Notes: generated by a model from the letters alone, not told the origin. A stretch of 64,000 nucleotides of DNA from Christensenella intestinihominis (GCF_001678845.1 NZ_MAIQ01000001.1:85146-149145); one strand, 5' to 3'; positions 26,856-36,724 are shown, counted from the first letter of the stretch. Translations and numbers: made by a program.

Positions 26856-27056
26856 AAAAATATTTATTTTGGCAGGGAAGTAGGGGCCGCGCGTTGAATT
26901 TGTATAAGTAGGATAAGTTTTTAATTACACGAAAATAAATTGCCGTTCATTGTATTTGCCGCTCTTTTGCGGTCATATTGCATCAGGCAAACCATATTAA
27001 ATATGGGAGCGTGTAACCTTGTTTTTATTTTAAATTTTTAATGTGGAGGTATCATA
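26856..27056 (+). promoter_or_regulatory. Leader region of the decarboxylase operon with a palindrome
   Basis: The 201-base gap is AT-rich. CCGC-TCTTTT-GCGG forms a small hairpin near 26959-26972. A palindrome CCATATT-A-AATATGG lies at 26992-27006, about 50 bases before the first gene, and is a good candidate operator. No convincing -35/-10 pair with standard spacing was found. A clear GGAGG precedes the ATG. Confidence 0.4.
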
Positions 27057-28562
27057 ATGGGCAAACTGGAAGAGCTCAGGCAAAAGAACGCAGACCTTCT
27101 TGCGGGTAATGAGCAGAATGTTCAGGCTCAGCATGCCGCTGGGAAAAAGACTGCGCGAGAGAGAATCAGCAGCCTGCTCGACGAGGGCAGTTTTGTTGAA
27201 ATCGAAAAGTTTGTAAAACGTACGTTTGCAACCCCTGGCTTTGAGGCTGCAAGCGAAACGGGCGAGGGCGTCGTGTGCGGCTACGGGACAATTGCGGACC
27301 GGGCGGTATTCATCTATGCGCAGGATTATACGGTCCTTTCGGGATCGCTTTCCGCGGCGCATGCGTCCAAGATTATCAAGGTCATCGATATGGCCGCCAA
27401 AAATGGCGTTCCGGTCATCGGCGTGCTTGATTCGGGCGGCGCGCGTATTTCCGAAGGAATTGCGGCGGTCGGCAGTACGGCGGCAATCCTGAATAAGTAC
27501 AATGAAGTTTCAGGCGTGGTGCCAACGGTCACTGTGGTGGCGGGCCCGTGCATCGGTACGGCGGCCTATATTACGGCAGTGTCCGACTTCACCCTGATGG
27601 TTGACGGCGTATCTGCTGTTGCGCTCCATGGGCCGCAGATTTATGCTTCCGCGCTTGGCAAGGAAATTGAGGCGAAAGATTTCTTTGGCGCCAGGAATCA
27701 CGCGGAAAAAACAGGACTTGCGCAATTTGAGTGCGCAAATGAAGACGAGTGCGCCGGAGTTGTAAAAAAACTCGTTTCCTTCCTGCCGTCCAACAATCTT
27801 GACGAAGCGCCCTATGAAGTTACGGCGGATGACCTTAACCGGCAGCTTCCGTTTACAGGAGAAGAGGCGTATGACGCAAAGGCTGTCATTGCTGCGGTTT
27901 GCGATGGGGGCGATATGCTTGAACTCCAGGCTGCTTACGCGCCCGACGTGGTGCTTGCTTTGGGAAGGATCAGCGGAAACGTATGCGGCTTTGTTGCCAA
28001 TGCGGCCGTCGACCTTACCGGCGCCGGGGCCCGGAAGGCGGCGCGTTTTGTGGAACTCCTGGATGCGTTCAACATACCGGTTGTTACGCTTGCAAATTGC
28101 GGCGGTACCGAATTTGATATGGATGCGGAGCAGGATTCGCTGATTATGGATGCGGCGCGGCTGATTTCGGCATACGCACAGGCGGGCGTGCCCAAGCTTA
28201 CCCTCGTAACGGGAAAAGCGGTGGGAGACGGTTTCGCTGCGATGTGCCCGAAGGCGCTCGGCGCGGATATGGCCTATGCATGGCCGAATGCGGAAATTTC
28301 CTCTATGCCTGCCGAAGCCGGTGCATTGATTCTGTATGAAGATGAAATTGGCAAGGCGGAAGACGGAATCGCCGCGAAAGCACAGATGAAAGAAAAATAT
28401 ATCGCGGAATACGCGAATCCGTGGCAAGCGGCGGAACAGGGCGTGATCGACGATGTGATTGAACCCGCGCATACCCGCCAGATTCTTGTGTCCGCCCTTG
28501 AAATGACGATTTCAAAACGGGAAAACAAGCTGCCGAAAAAACACGGCGTGCTTCCGCTCTAA
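27057..28562 (+). CDS. mmdA: Acyl-CoA carboxyltransferase subunit (MmdA/PccB, transcarboxylase 12S-like)
   Basis: Enzymes of this family move a carboxyl group between a biotin carrier and an acyl-CoA such as methylmalonyl-CoA or propionyl-CoA. The 501-residue protein has two crotonase-like halves: 'GYGTIADRAVFIYAQDYTV' in parts near 77-95, 'VLDSGGARISEG' near 123, and in the second half 'GRISGNVCGFVANAA' and 'GGTEFDMDAEQDS'. It is the first gene of an operon with a pump gamma subunit, a biotin carrier, a pump beta subunit and a 5S-type subunit. This points to methylmalonyl-CoA (or related) decarboxylation. Exact substrate is not visible. Confidence 0.88.
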   Translation: MGKLEELRQKNADLLAGNEQNVQAQHAAGKKTARERISSLLDEGSFVEIEKFVKRTFATPGFEAASETGEGVVCGYGTIADRAVFIYAQDYTVLSGSLSAAHASKIIKVIDMAAKNGVPVIGVLDSGGARISEGIAAVGSTAAILNKYNEVSGVVPTVTVVAGPCIGTAAYITAVSDFTLMVDGVSAVALHGPQIYASALGKEIEAKDFFGARNHAEKTGLAQFECANEDECAGVVKKLVSFLPSNNLDEAPYEVTADDLNRQLPFTGEEAYDAKAVIAAVCDGGDMLELQAAYAPDVVLALGRISGNVCGFVANAAVDLTGAGARKAARFVELLDAFNIPVVTLANCGGTEFDMDAEQDSLIMDAARLISAYAQAGVPKLTLVTGKAVGDGFAAMCPKALGADMAYAWPNAEISSMPAEAGALILYEDEIGKAEDGIAAKAQMKEKYIAEYANPWQAAEQGVIDDVIEPAHTRQILVSALEMTISKRENKLPKKHGVLPL

Positions 28563-28577
28563 GAAAGGTGGATCGTC

Positions 28578-28943
28578 ATGAACAGTGGACTTAGTTTAGC
28601 TGAAAAATTAGCGATAGCCGGTGAAACGACGGCGCTTGGAATTGTCGTCGTATTTATATGCCTGGTCCTGCTTATCGTCGTGATTACGCTTTTGTCCGTC
28701 ATTTTGAAAGAACGTAAAAAGCCGGAATCAAAACTCGAAAAGGCAATGGAAAAGCCCTTACCGGAAGTGCCGACGGTGCAGGTTCAGGATGACGAACTTC
28801 TGGCGGTGCTTACTGCGGCTGTCGCGGCGGCAATGGAAAGCGAAGGAAGCTCAACGCCCTTCGTAATCCGGTCTTATAAAAAAACGGGTGGGTCCAGGGC
28901 ATGGAACCGTGCCGGACGGGACTCGCAGATCACGAACTGGTAA
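28578..28943 (+). CDS. oadG: Sodium-pump decarboxylase gamma subunit (OadG/MmdD family)
   Basis: The 121-residue protein has one membrane span (about residues 19-43, 'TALGIVVVFICLVLLIVVIT' within it). A charged linker follows, then a short soluble tail with 'AVLTAAVAAAMES', as in OadG-like small subunits that hold the alpha and beta subunits together. AGAAAGG precedes the ATG, 15 bases after the carboxyltransferase gene. Similarity in this family is weak in general; context carries much of the call. Confidence 0.8.
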   Translation: MNSGLSLAEKLAIAGETTALGIVVVFICLVLLIVVITLLSVILKERKKPESKLEKAMEKPLPEVPTVQVQDDELLAVLTAAVAAAMESEGSSTPFVIRSYKKTGGSRAWNRAGRDSQITNW

Positions 28944-28970
28944 TCAAATTTATTTCGGAGGTAATAAAAC

Positions 28971-29372
28971 ATGCGTAGATTTATTATTAATGTCAATGGG
29001 AATTCCTATAATGTAGATGTGGAAGAAGTCGGAGCCCAGGCTTCACAGGCTGCCCCGGCGGCTCCCGCTCCGGCAGCTGCCCCGGCGGCAGCAGCGCCTG
29101 CTCCGGCCCCTCAGGCCGCTCCGCAGGCAGCGGCGCCGACCCCGGCAGCCCCTGTAGCCGGTGCACAGATTACTGCGCCGATGCCGGGCACCATTCTCGA
29201 TATCAAGGTATCGGAAGGACAGCAGGTTGCGGAAGGCGATGTGCTGATTATCCTGGAAGCAATGAAGATGGAAAATGAAATCATGGCTCCTTCAGCCGGA
29301 ACAGTGAAGTCGGTTGCTGTTGCAAAGGGAGCTACCGTGGGAACCGGAGACCTTCTCGTGGTGATTGGTTAA
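28971..29372 (+). CDS. Biotin carboxyl carrier protein (transcarboxylase 1.3S-like)
   Basis: The 133-residue protein begins with a short conserved strand region (1-20). A flexible linker of Ala and Pro (about 22-62) comes next, and the biotinyl domain ends the protein. The biotin attachment site is Lys99 in 'EAMKMENE'. It carries CO2 between carboxyltransferases and the membrane decarboxylase. It is the only biotin domain in the operon, so both carboxyltransferase subunits must share it. GGAGG precedes the ATG. Confidence 0.93.
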   Translation: MRRFIINVNGNSYNVDVEEVGAQASQAAPAAPAPAAAPAAAAPAPAPQAAPQAAAPTPAAPVAGAQITAPMPGTILDIKVSEGQQVAEGDVLIILEAMKMENEIMAPSAGTVKSVAVAKGATVGTGDLLVVIG

Positions 29373-29407
29373 AACGACTAAACTTTCATAGAGGAGGTTG
29401 ATTCATT

Positions 29408-30580
29408 TTGGAAAATTTTGGAGAAACATTATCCAATTTCTTGCAATCGACCGGGTTTTTTAATGCTACCGACTGGCAGCAGTGGGTAATGATAGGTATT
29501 GCGTGCGTGTTGCTTTACCTTGCTATTGTTAAAAAATTCGAACCGTTGCTGCTTTTGCCGATTGCGTTCGGCATGCTGCTGACAAACCTGCCGATTGCGG
29601 AAATGTATCATACGGAGCTTTTTGCGGGAGGCCATGTCGACTGGGCGAACTTCCAGGGCTCGGCCGGTTTGCTCGACTATTTATACCTTGGCGTTAAACT
29701 CGGCATCTATCCGCCGCTTATTTTCCTTGGAGTCGGCGCGATGACGGACTTCGGGCCGCTTATTGCCAACCCCAAGAGCCTGCTTCTCGGCGCGGCGGCA
29801 CAGCTTGGAATTTTCGTTGCGTTAATCCTGGCTTTGCTTGTCGGCTTCAATCCCGAGGTTGCGGCGTCGATCGGTATCATCGGAGGTGCGGACGGACCAA
29901 CTGCAATCTACGTTACATCCAAGCTAGCCCCGGAATTCCTGGGGCCAATCGCGGTGGCGGCGTATACCTATATGGCCCTGGTGCCTGTCATACAGCCGCC
30001 TATTATGAAGCTGTGCACGACAAAGAAGGAACGTTCGATCAAGATGGAACAGCTTCGCCACGTATCAAAGCGCGAGAAGATTATCTTCCCGATCGCGGTG
30101 ACGATTTTCGTTTCCCTGCTTGTACCTGCGGCTGCGCCGCTTGTCGGCATGCTGATGCTTGGTAACCTGATGCGTGAATCCGGAGTGGTAGACAGGCTGT
30201 CCAACACCGCACAGAACGAACTGATGAATATCGTAACGATTTTCCTCGGCGTGTCGGTCGGCGCAACGACCAACGGTTCGGTGTTCCTTTCCGGAACAAC
30301 GGTCGGGATCATCGTCCTTGGCGTCATCGCATTTGGCTGTGGAACGCTTGGCGGCGTGCTGCTCGGCAAGCTTATGTGCAAGCTGACACACGGCAAGGTA
30401 AACCCGCTGATTGGTTCTGCCGGCGTGTCTGCGGTGCCGATGGCCGCACGCGTGTCCCAGAAGGTTGGCCAGGCGGAAAACCCGTCCAACTTCCTGCTTA
30501 TGCACGCAATGGGCCCGAATGTGGCGGGCGTAATCGGCTCGGCAGTGGCGGCGGGCGTGCTGCTTTCATTGTTTGGCTAA
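29408..30580 (+). CDS. oadB: Sodium-pump decarboxylase beta subunit (OadB/MmdB/GcdB)
   Basis: The beta subunit decarboxylates carboxybiotin in the membrane and exports sodium. The 390-residue protein has about nine to eleven hydrophobic segments and the diagnostic '[13 protein letters not shown]' near residue 155, with the Asp thought to bind sodium, and '[17 protein letters not shown]' near 287. The second half ends with '[10 protein letters not shown]'. TTG start at 29408 behind GAGGAGG. It turns the energy of decarboxylation into a sodium gradient. Confidence 0.94.
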   Translation: MENFGETLSNFLQSTGFFNATDWQQWVMIGIACVLLYLAIVKKFEPLLLLPIAFGMLLTNLPIAEMYHTELFAGGHVDWANFQGSAGLLDYLYLGVKLGIYPPLIFLGVGAMTDFGPLIANPKSLLLGAAAQLGIFVALILALLVGFNPEVAASIGIIGGADGPTAIYVTSKLAPEFLGPIAVAAYTYMALVPVIQPPIMKLCTTKKERSIKMEQLRHVSKREKIIFPIAVTIFVSLLVPAAAPLVGMLMLGNLMRESGVVDRLSNTAQNELMNIVTIFLGVSVGATTNGSVFLSGTTVGIIVLGVIAFGCGTLGGVLLGKLMCKLTHGKVNPLIGSAGVSAVPMAARVSQKVGQAENPSNFLLMHAMGPNVAGVIGSAVAAGVLLSLFG

Positions 30581-30601
30581 TGAACTGAAGGAGAAACAAA
30601 T

Positions 30602-31999
30602 ATGGCAAAAGTAAATATAATGGATACAATAATGAGGGATGCGCACCAGTCGCAGGCGGCGACGCGCATGACGACGGAAGAAATGCTTCCGATTGCGCCC
30701 CTCATGGACAGCATCGGCTATTGGTCGATCGAATGCTGGGGCGGAGCAACCTTTGACGCGTGCCTCCGTTTCCTGAACGAAGACCCGTGGGAACGGCTCC
30801 GCAAGCTGAGAAAGGCAATGCCAAACACCAAACTGCAAATGCTGCTTCGCGGACAGAACCTGCTTGGCTATAAGCATTACGCGGATGATGTAGTCGATTT
30901 CTTTGTAAAAATGGCATGCAAAAACGGGATTGACGTAATTCGTATCTTTGATGCGCTCAACGATACGCGGAACCTGCGCCAATCCATCGAGTCCACTAAC
31001 CGCTACGGCGGATGGCCGGAGGTTGCGCTTTCCTATACGACGAGCCCGGTGCATACGTTCGATTACTTTATCGAGCTTTCCCAGGAACTCGAGCAGATGG
31101 GCGCTAAATCAATCTGCATCAAGGATATGGCAAACCTGCTGCTGCCGTATGAGGCGTATAACCTTGTTTCGGCAATGAAAAAGCATGTTAAGGTGCCGAT
31201 TCATCTGCATACGCATAATACGAGCGGCGTAGGGGACATGACTTATCTGAAAGCGATCGAAGCGGGAGTGGACATCATCGATACCGCACTTTCGCCGCTT
31301 GGAAACGGAACGTCCCAGCCCGCGACAGAATCCATGGTTGCAACGCTTGCGGGAACGGAATACGATACCGGTCTTGACCTTAAAAAGCTGACGGAAGCGG
31401 CAAAATATTTCACTAAGGTTGCCGACAGGCTGAAAGCGGACGGGTTCCTTGACCCGAAGGTTTTGGGAATCGATATCAATACGCTTCTGTATCAGGTTCC
31501 GGGCGGTATGCTTTCCAACCTCATCAGCCAGCTCAAGCAATCGGGTGCGGAAGATAAGCTGATGGACGTTCTTGCGGAAGTGCCGCGCGTGCGTGAAGAT
31601 TTCGGTTATCCGCCGCTCGTTACACCGTCGAGCCAGATCGTTGGTACACAAGCCGTGTTGAACGTTCTTTCAGGCGAACGCTATAAGATGGTTACCAAGG
31701 AATCCAAAGCAATGCTGCGCGGCGAATACGGCAGGCTGCCCGCGCCGGTGAATGAAGAGGTGCGCAAAAAATGCATTGGCGACGATGAAATCATTACGGT
31801 ACGCCCGGCAGACCTCCTGCCTCCCGAAATGGATAAATACAGGGAAGAGGTCAAAGGGTGGATGGAGCAGGAGGAGGATATCGTAACCTATGCGATGTTC
31901 CCGCAGGTTGCCCCGAAATTCTTTGAGTTCCGCAGGGCGAACAAATATAAAGTGGATTCGGAAATGCTGGATAAGGAAAATATGATCCACCCGGTATAA
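30602..31999 (+). CDS. oadA: Oxaloacetate decarboxylase alpha / pyruvate carboxyltransferase 5S-like subunit
   Basis: The 465-residue protein is a TIM-barrel carboxyltransferase of the pyruvate carboxylase/transcarboxylase 5S family. The metal site shows in 'MRDAHQSQAATRM' (residues 11-23) and 'IHLHTHNTSG', and the carboxylated Lys lies in 'CIKDMANLL'. The conserved C-terminal PYC/OADA domain is present, but it has no biotinyl domain. It therefore depends on the separate carrier protein. It uses oxaloacetate/pyruvate. A terminator follows, making it the last gene of the operon. Confidence 0.92.
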   Translation: MAKVNIMDTIMRDAHQSQAATRMTTEEMLPIAPLMDSIGYWSIECWGGATFDACLRFLNEDPWERLRKLRKAMPNTKLQMLLRGQNLLGYKHYADDVVDFFVKMACKNGIDVIRIFDALNDTRNLRQSIESTNRYGGWPEVALSYTTSPVHTFDYFIELSQELEQMGAKSICIKDMANLLLPYEAYNLVSAMKKHVKVPIHLHTHNTSGVGDMTYLKAIEAGVDIIDTALSPLGNGTSQPATESMVATLAGTEYDTGLDLKKLTEAAKYFTKVADRLKADGFLDPKVLGIDINTLLYQVPGGMLSNLISQLKQSGAEDKLMDVLAEVPRVREDFGYPPLVTPSSQIVGTQAVLNVLSGERYKMVTKESKAMLRGEYGRLPAPVNEEVRKKCIGDDEIITVRPADLLPPEMDKYREEVKGWMEQEEDIVTYAMFPQVAPKFFEFRRANKYKVDSEMLDKENMIHPV

Positions 32000-32011
32000 T
32001 GCAAAAAACAG

Positions 32012-32042
32012 GAAGCCGCATAGAATTTGCGGCTTCTTTTTT
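32012..32042 (+). terminator. Terminator of the decarboxylase operon
   Basis: GAAGCCGCA at 32012-32020 pairs with TGCGGCTTC at 32028-32036 around seven bases, followed by six T. Confidence 0.9.
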
Positions 32043-32072
32043 GTTATAATGGAATGCAGGAGGAAAAACGTA

Positions 32073-32865
32073 ATGAACATTCTGATAACAAATGACGACG
32101 GAATTCATGCGCAGGGAATTCGCGCGCTTGCAAAGGCGATGGCGGATACCGGGCACCATGTGACGGTGATTGCGCCGGATCGTGAAAAGAGCGCGTGCGC
32201 ACATGCGCTTACCATGGATATGCCGCTTACGGTAAAGGAAATGGACGGGCTTGGAACACCGGCTTATGCTGTGTCCGGAACGCCGGCGGATTGTGTGAAG
32301 ATCGGTTTGGCCCATTTATTGGAAGAACGGGTTGACCTGGTGCTCTCCGGGATTAATATCGGCGCAAACCTGGGATCGGACATTGTGTATTCCGGAACGG
32401 TAAATGCAGCCCTGGAAGCAAACATGCTTGGCATACCGGCAATTGCGTTTTCACAGGCGCTTCACAGGAAGCCGGACGAAGACGGCAGCGCATATTTTAA
32501 GAGTGCAGCCGAGCTTTCAGCGCAGCTGGTACAGGCGTTTGAAATAAAAAATCTGGAAAATTATATCTACAATGTAAATTTCCCGGCTGTACCGCGGAAC
32601 CGGGGTGAAGGGACTTAAATTCTGCGAACAGGGAATCAGCGCCTATGACGACGCATATGATAAGCGCATAGACCCCTTTGGAAGGGAATATTTCTGGATC
32701 AGCGGACATATGATAGAAGATGAATATAACGAAGCACATGAGACGGATGTGAAATGGAACCGGGAGGGATATATTACGGTAACGCCCTTAAAATGGAACC
32801 AAACAGCCGGAGTGGAAGCGTTTTCTGCAAAATGCAAGATAGAACAGATCAAATTGCATTTCTAG
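32073..32865 (+). pseudogene. surE: 5'-nucleotidase SurE, interrupted by a single-base frameshift
   Basis: SurE dephosphorylates nucleoside 5'- and 3'-monophosphates. The first frame (32073-32618) has 'ILITNDDGIHAQGI', 'APDREKSACAHALT' and 'SGINIGANLGSDIVYSGTVNAA', the catalytic core. It stops early after 'NVNFPAVPRNR'. The next frame (to 32865) continues with 'VKGLKFCEQGISAY' and 'WNQTAGVEAF', the normal SurE C-terminus. Removing one G from the run at 32602-32605 restores a protein of about 263 residues, the usual length. The cause may be a sequencing error in a G-run, a real mutation, or less likely slippage. I chose ATG at 32073 behind GGAGGAAAA. Confidence 0.85.
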
Positions 32866-32882
32866 GCTTTTTCTGTTATAAT
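32854..32882 (+). promoter_or_regulatory. Promoter of the rpiR-like gene
   Basis: TTGCAT at 32854-32859 and TATAAT at 32877-32882 are 17 bases apart; the -35 box overlaps the end of the surE reading frame. Confidence 0.6.
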
Positions 32883-32924
32883 AAGACCATTAAAAAAATG
32901 TACCCGGTGTAATTGGAGGAAGTA

Positions 32925-33815
32925 ATGGTCGGTAATGTAATAGACCGTATAAACAGTGAATATGCCAAGATGTCCAAGGGGCAGAAACTGATTGCGGATT
33001 ATATTTTAAAAGAATATGATAAAGCTGCATTTATGACGGCGGCAACCTTAAGCAAGCTGGTCGGAGTGAGTGAATCTACCGTGGTGCGCTTTGCATACGC
33101 CCTCGGATATGACGGCTACCCGAAACTCCAGAAGGACCTGCAGGAGGTCATCCAAACCAAACTCACGACTGCGCAGCGCCTTAATATGATGGAGGGGCTT
33201 TCGCCGGACGAGGTTGTAAATGCGTCCTTTAAAACAGATATCAATAATTTGCGTGTAACGCGCGAGCATATCGATACGGAAAACCTGGAACGTATTGTGG
33301 ACAGTATCAGCGGGGCGAGGAAAATCTATATCCTGGGAACCAGGTCGAGCGGCCCGCTTGCAGAATTCCTGCGTTACTATATGAATTATATGAATGAAAA
33401 CATCCGCCTGATCCGTTTTGACGGAAGTGATATTTTCAGCCAGATTCTTACGGCCAACGAGCAGGATGTGGCCATAGCGATCAGCTTTCCGCGTTATTCA
33501 ATGCGCACGATTGAAGGCATGACCTATCTTAAAAATTGCGGCTGCAAAATTGTAGCGATCACAGACAACGATGCCGCGCCGCCGGCCCAGATTGCGGACT
33601 ATACGCTCACGGCCAAAAGCTATATGAATTCCTTTGTGGATTCCTTCGTGGCGCCGCTGGCAGTTATTAATTTGCTGATTATTATGCTGGGATTGCGTAA
33701 GAAAGACGTGCTGTTTGCCAACTTTAACCGCCTTGAGGAATTGTGGCAGACAAATGATGTATATGCAACAAAGGAGCTTGACGCCCAGATTACAGACGAG
33801 GACCTCTATGAGTGA
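32925..33815 (+). CDS. MurR/RpiR family transcriptional regulator
   Basis: The 296-residue regulator has the N-terminal RpiR helix-turn-helix (about 1-77, with 'MTAATLSKLVGVSESTVVRFA' in parts). A C-terminal SIS domain (about 120-260) carries the sugar-phosphate pocket 'ILGTRSSGPLAEFL' and 'AISFPRYSMRTIEG'. Such proteins sense phosphosugars. The target is unknown; the neighbours are not sugar genes. I chose ATG at 32925 behind GGAGGA; a TTG at 32913 is possible. It overlaps the next gene by eight bases. Confidence 0.9.
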   Translation: MVGNVIDRINSEYAKMSKGQKLIADYILKEYDKAAFMTAATLSKLVGVSESTVVRFAYALGYDGYPKLQKDLQEVIQTKLTTAQRLNMMEGLSPDEVVNASFKTDINNLRVTREHIDTENLERIVDSISGARKIYILGTRSSGPLAEFLRYYMNYMNENIRLIRFDGSDIFSQILTANEQDVAIAISFPRYSMRTIEGMTYLKNCGCKIVAITDNDAAPPAQIADYTLTAKSYMNSFVDSFVAPLAVINLLIIMLGLRKKDVLFANFNRLEELWQTNDVYATKELDAQITDEDLYE

Positions 33816-35037
33816 GCTGGTTATTATCGGAGCCGGGGCCGCAGGGCTGATGGCCGCATATGCTGCCGCCTCGCTCGGTATTTCCACAACGATCATTGAA
33901 AAGAACGATAAAGCGGGCAAGAAGCTTTTCATTACGGGAAAGGGACGCTGTAACATTACCAACGATTGCGATATCAGCGATTTTTTCCCGCAAATCGTGC
34001 ACAACAGTAAATTCCTGATGAGCGCGCTGTATACGCTTGGCAATGACGGGCTTATCACGCTTTTGAATGAAAACGGATTGCCGACCAAGGTGGAACGGGG
34101 GGGAAGGGTATTCCCGAAAAGTGACCGTTCCAACGATGTGATAAATACTTTACTCCGGCTGGTCCGCAAGTCCGGGGCAAGGCTCCGCCTGAATACTCCC
34201 GTAAAACGCATTGAAAAGCAGGATGAAATATTTACCGTATCCCTGAAGGACGGAACCGATTTACGCGCAGATGCGGTACTGATTGCGACAGGGGGAAAAT
34301 CATATCCGCTTACCGGTTCGACGGGGGACGGCTATCGGTTCGCGCAGGAGCTCGGACATCAGGTCATACCGCCGCGCCCGGCCCTGGTTCCGCTTGAAGA
34401 CATGCATCATATTTGCCCGAAAATGCAGGGGCTGGCGCTTAAAAATGTGAATTTCACATTATTTCAGAATGATAAAAGACTTTATTCCGAGCAGGGCGAG
34501 CTGCTATTTACACATTTTGGCCTGTCCGGGCCGGTTGTGCTGTCCGCGAGCAGCTTTATTGACCACAAAAAGCAGCCCCTTTCCCTGCGCGCGGAGATTG
34601 ACCTGAAACCCGCCCTCAGCATAGAGCAACTGGATGCAAGGCTTTTGCGGGAGTTTGAAGCGGCCCAAAATAAGCAATTGAAGAATGTTATGCCCGAGCT
34701 TTTGCCCGGAAAAATGATCCATCCGTTTTTGACGGAAAGCGGGCTTGATCCCGATAAAGCGGTCAACAGCATCACGCGGCAGGAACGGGAACGGCTTTGC
34801 AGGAGCCTGAAGGCGTTTTCCATCGCGGTTGCCGATACGCGGCCGATAGAGGAAGGGATTATCACCTCCGGCGGCGTATGCGTAAAAGAAATCAACCCGT
34901 CAACGATGGAGTCGAAATTAGTGCGAAATCTCTATTTTGCGGGCGAAGTTATTGATGTAGACGCGAAAACCGGAGGTTTTAATCTCCAAATTGCATTTTC
35001 CACCGGATTTCTTGCAGGGACAAGCGTATTTAATTGA
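33808..35037 (+). CDS. HI0933/BaiN-like flavoprotein (NAD(P)/FAD-dependent oxidoreductase)
   Basis: The 409-residue protein has an N-terminal FAD-binding motif 'VIIGAGAAGLMAAYAAA' (residues 4-20), the family signature 'KLFITGKGRCNITND' near 43, 'ATGGKSYPLTGSTGDGY' near 165, and the C-terminal 'AGEVIDVDAKTGGFNLQIAFSTG'. Family members include BaiN, which reduces bile acid intermediates, but most have unknown substrates. The ATG at 33808 overlaps the regulator gene; the longer frame upstream is not credible. Confidence 0.9.
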   Translation: MSELVIIGAGAAGLMAAYAAASLGISTTIIEKNDKAGKKLFITGKGRCNITNDCDISDFFPQIVHNSKFLMSALYTLGNDGLITLLNENGLPTKVERGGRVFPKSDRSNDVINTLLRLVRKSGARLRLNTPVKRIEKQDEIFTVSLKDGTDLRADAVLIATGGKSYPLTGSTGDGYRFAQELGHQVIPPRPALVPLEDMHHICPKMQGLALKNVNFTLFQNDKRLYSEQGELLFTHFGLSGPVVLSASSFIDHKKQPLSLRAEIDLKPALSIEQLDARLLREFEAAQNKQLKNVMPELLPGKMIHPFLTESGLDPDKAVNSITRQERERLCRSLKAFSIAVADTRPIEEGIITSGGVCVKEINPSTMESKLVRNLYFAGEVIDVDAKTGGFNLQIAFSTGFLAGTSVFN

Positions 35038-35062
35038 CATTAGCCCCAAATAAAGATACAAT
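35034..35062 (+). promoter_or_regulatory. Promoter of rny
   Basis: TTGACA at 35034-35039 and TACAAT at 35057-35062 are 17 bases apart. The -35 box overlaps the stop codon of the flavoprotein gene. Confidence 0.8.
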
Positions 35063-35150
35063 ATATATTGGTTATATTTGTTATTACTACAAACTTGCCA
35101 AGTTAAAATTTGAAAACAGAATATGGAAGAATGGGAGGTGAATTTGCTAA

Positions 35151-36692
35151 GTGGATGTGATAATTCCTATCCTCGTAGGCGTAGGCGGCCTCGTAATTGG
35201 ACTCATTATCGGTTACTTTTACAGGCGCAATATTGCAGAGTCAAAAATTGGCCGTGCCGAGGATTCCGTGAAAAAATTGATTGACGAAGCGCAAAAGCGC
35301 GCCGAGGTCATCAAGAAGGAAACGGTTCTCGAGGCTCAGGAAGAAGTTCACAAGCTGCGTAGCGAATTTGACAAGGAATCAAGAGAAAGACGAAACGAAA
35401 TTACAAAGATTGAAAAAAGACTTGTACAAAGGGAAGAACTGCTGGATAAAAAATTAGACAGTATTGAGCAGAAAGAAGAACAAGTCAACAGGAAGACGAA
35501 GGAAATTACAAAAGCAAAAGAAGACCTTGCCAGCGTTCATGCCCAGCAGCTCGAACAATTAGAGCATATTTCGGGTATGACCATCGATGAAGCCAAGGGA
35601 CTCCTGCTTGAAAAGGTTGAACACGAAGCGCGCCACGATATGGCGGTGATGCTGCGTGATATTGAGCAAAAGGCGAAGGATGAAGCCGATAAAAAGGCGA
35701 GGAACATCCTGTCGCTTGCGATTCAGAAATGTGCTGCCGACCATGTGGCGGAAAGCACGGTGTCTGTGGTCAACCTGCCCAACGATGAAATGAAGGGCAG
35801 GATTATTGGCAGGGAAGGCCGGAACATCCGGACGCTGGAGACGGCGACGGGAATCGACCTTATCATAGACGATACCCCTGAAGCGGTTATTCTTTCCGGT
35901 TTTGACCCGGTAAGGCGCGAGGTTGCAAGAATCGCACTTGAAAAGCTGATTGTGGACGGACGGATTCATCCCGCACGTATTGAGGAAATGGTGCATAAGG
36001 CCCAAAAGGAAGTCGATACGCAAATCCGGGAAGCCGGGGAACAGGCGGTATTCGACGTGGGGATTCATTCCTTGCACCCTGAGCTTGTCAGACTTCTGGG
36101 CAGGCTGAAATACCGTACCAGCTACGGTCAAAATGTATTGAAGCATTCGATTGAAGTTGCACATCTAGCTTCCCTGATGGCGTCGGAAATCGGAGCAAAC
36201 GCAAAATTTGCGAAGCGCGCAGGTTTGCTGCACGATATCGGAAAAGCGGTTGACCACGAAGTGGAAGGACCGCATATCCAGATCGGTGCCGATCTTGCAA
36301 AGAAATATAAAGAAAATGCGGATATTATCAACGCAATCGCGGCGCATCACGGAGATGTGGAGCCCAAAACGGTGGAAGCCGTTCTGGTGCAGGCTGCGGA
36401 TGCGGTTTCCGCCGCAAGGCCGGGCGCAAGAAGAGAATCTTTGGAAAACTATATTAAACGTCTTGAAAATCTTGAAGGAATTGCAAATTCATTTGCAGGC
36501 GTTGAAAAATCTTATGCAATTCAGGCAGGCCGCGAGGTCAGGATTATTGTAAAGCCTGAAGAGATCGACGACGCGGGAACAACTTTACTGGCGCGAGACA
36601 TCGTGAAGAAGATCGAGGACGAACTCGATTACCCCGGACAGATCAAAGTGAATGTGATTCGGGAAACGAGAACGACAGATTATGCAAAATAA
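35151..36692 (+). CDS. rny: Ribonuclease Y
   Basis: RNase Y is the membrane-anchored endonuclease that starts mRNA decay in many Firmicutes. The 513-residue protein has one N-terminal membrane span (about 3-22), a long coiled coil (about 30-170), and a KH domain with '[19 protein letters not shown]' in parts near 215. The HD domain has '[17 protein letters not shown]' and 'GLLHDIGKA' near 360. The start is GTG directly after an in-frame stop; GGGAGG lies 11 bases upstream. It has its own promoter and terminator. Confidence 0.96.
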   Translation: MDVIIPILVGVGGLVIGLIIGYFYRRNIAESKIGRAEDSVKKLIDEAQKRAEVIKKETVLEAQEEVHKLRSEFDKESRERRNEITKIEKRLVQREELLDKKLDSIEQKEEQVNRKTKEITKAKEDLASVHAQQLEQLEHISGMTIDEAKGLLLEKVEHEARHDMAVMLRDIEQKAKDEADKKARNILSLAIQKCAADHVAESTVSVVNLPNDEMKGRIIGREGRNIRTLETATGIDLIIDDTPEAVILSGFDPVRREVARIALEKLIVDGRIHPARIEEMVHKAQKEVDTQIREAGEQAVFDVGIHSLHPELVRLLGRLKYRTSYGQNVLKHSIEVAHLASLMASEIGANAKFAKRAGLLHDIGKAVDHEVEGPHIQIGADLAKKYKENADIINAIAAHHGDVEPKTVEAVLVQAADAVSAARPGARRESLENYIKRLENLEGIANSFAGVEKSYAIQAGREVRIIVKPEEIDDAGTTLLARDIVKKIEDELDYPGQIKVNVIRETRTTDYAK

Positions 36693-36696
36693 CAGG

Positions 36697-36724
36697 GAAG
36701 CGGTTTTATAACCGCTTCTTTTTT
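36697..36724 (+). terminator. Terminator of rny
   Basis: GAAGCGGTT at 36697-36705 pairs with AACCGCTTC at 36710-36718 around TTAT, followed by six T. Confidence 0.93.

Noticed and set aside
29035-29160. Repeat-like Ala/Pro-rich coding stretch in the biotin carrier
   Set aside because: This is the normal flexible linker of biotin carrier proteins, not a mobile or regulatory repeat.
32605-32865. Separate small gene of 86 codons after surE
   Set aside because: Its product is the missing C-terminus of SurE, so it is the second part of a frameshifted gene and not an independent one.
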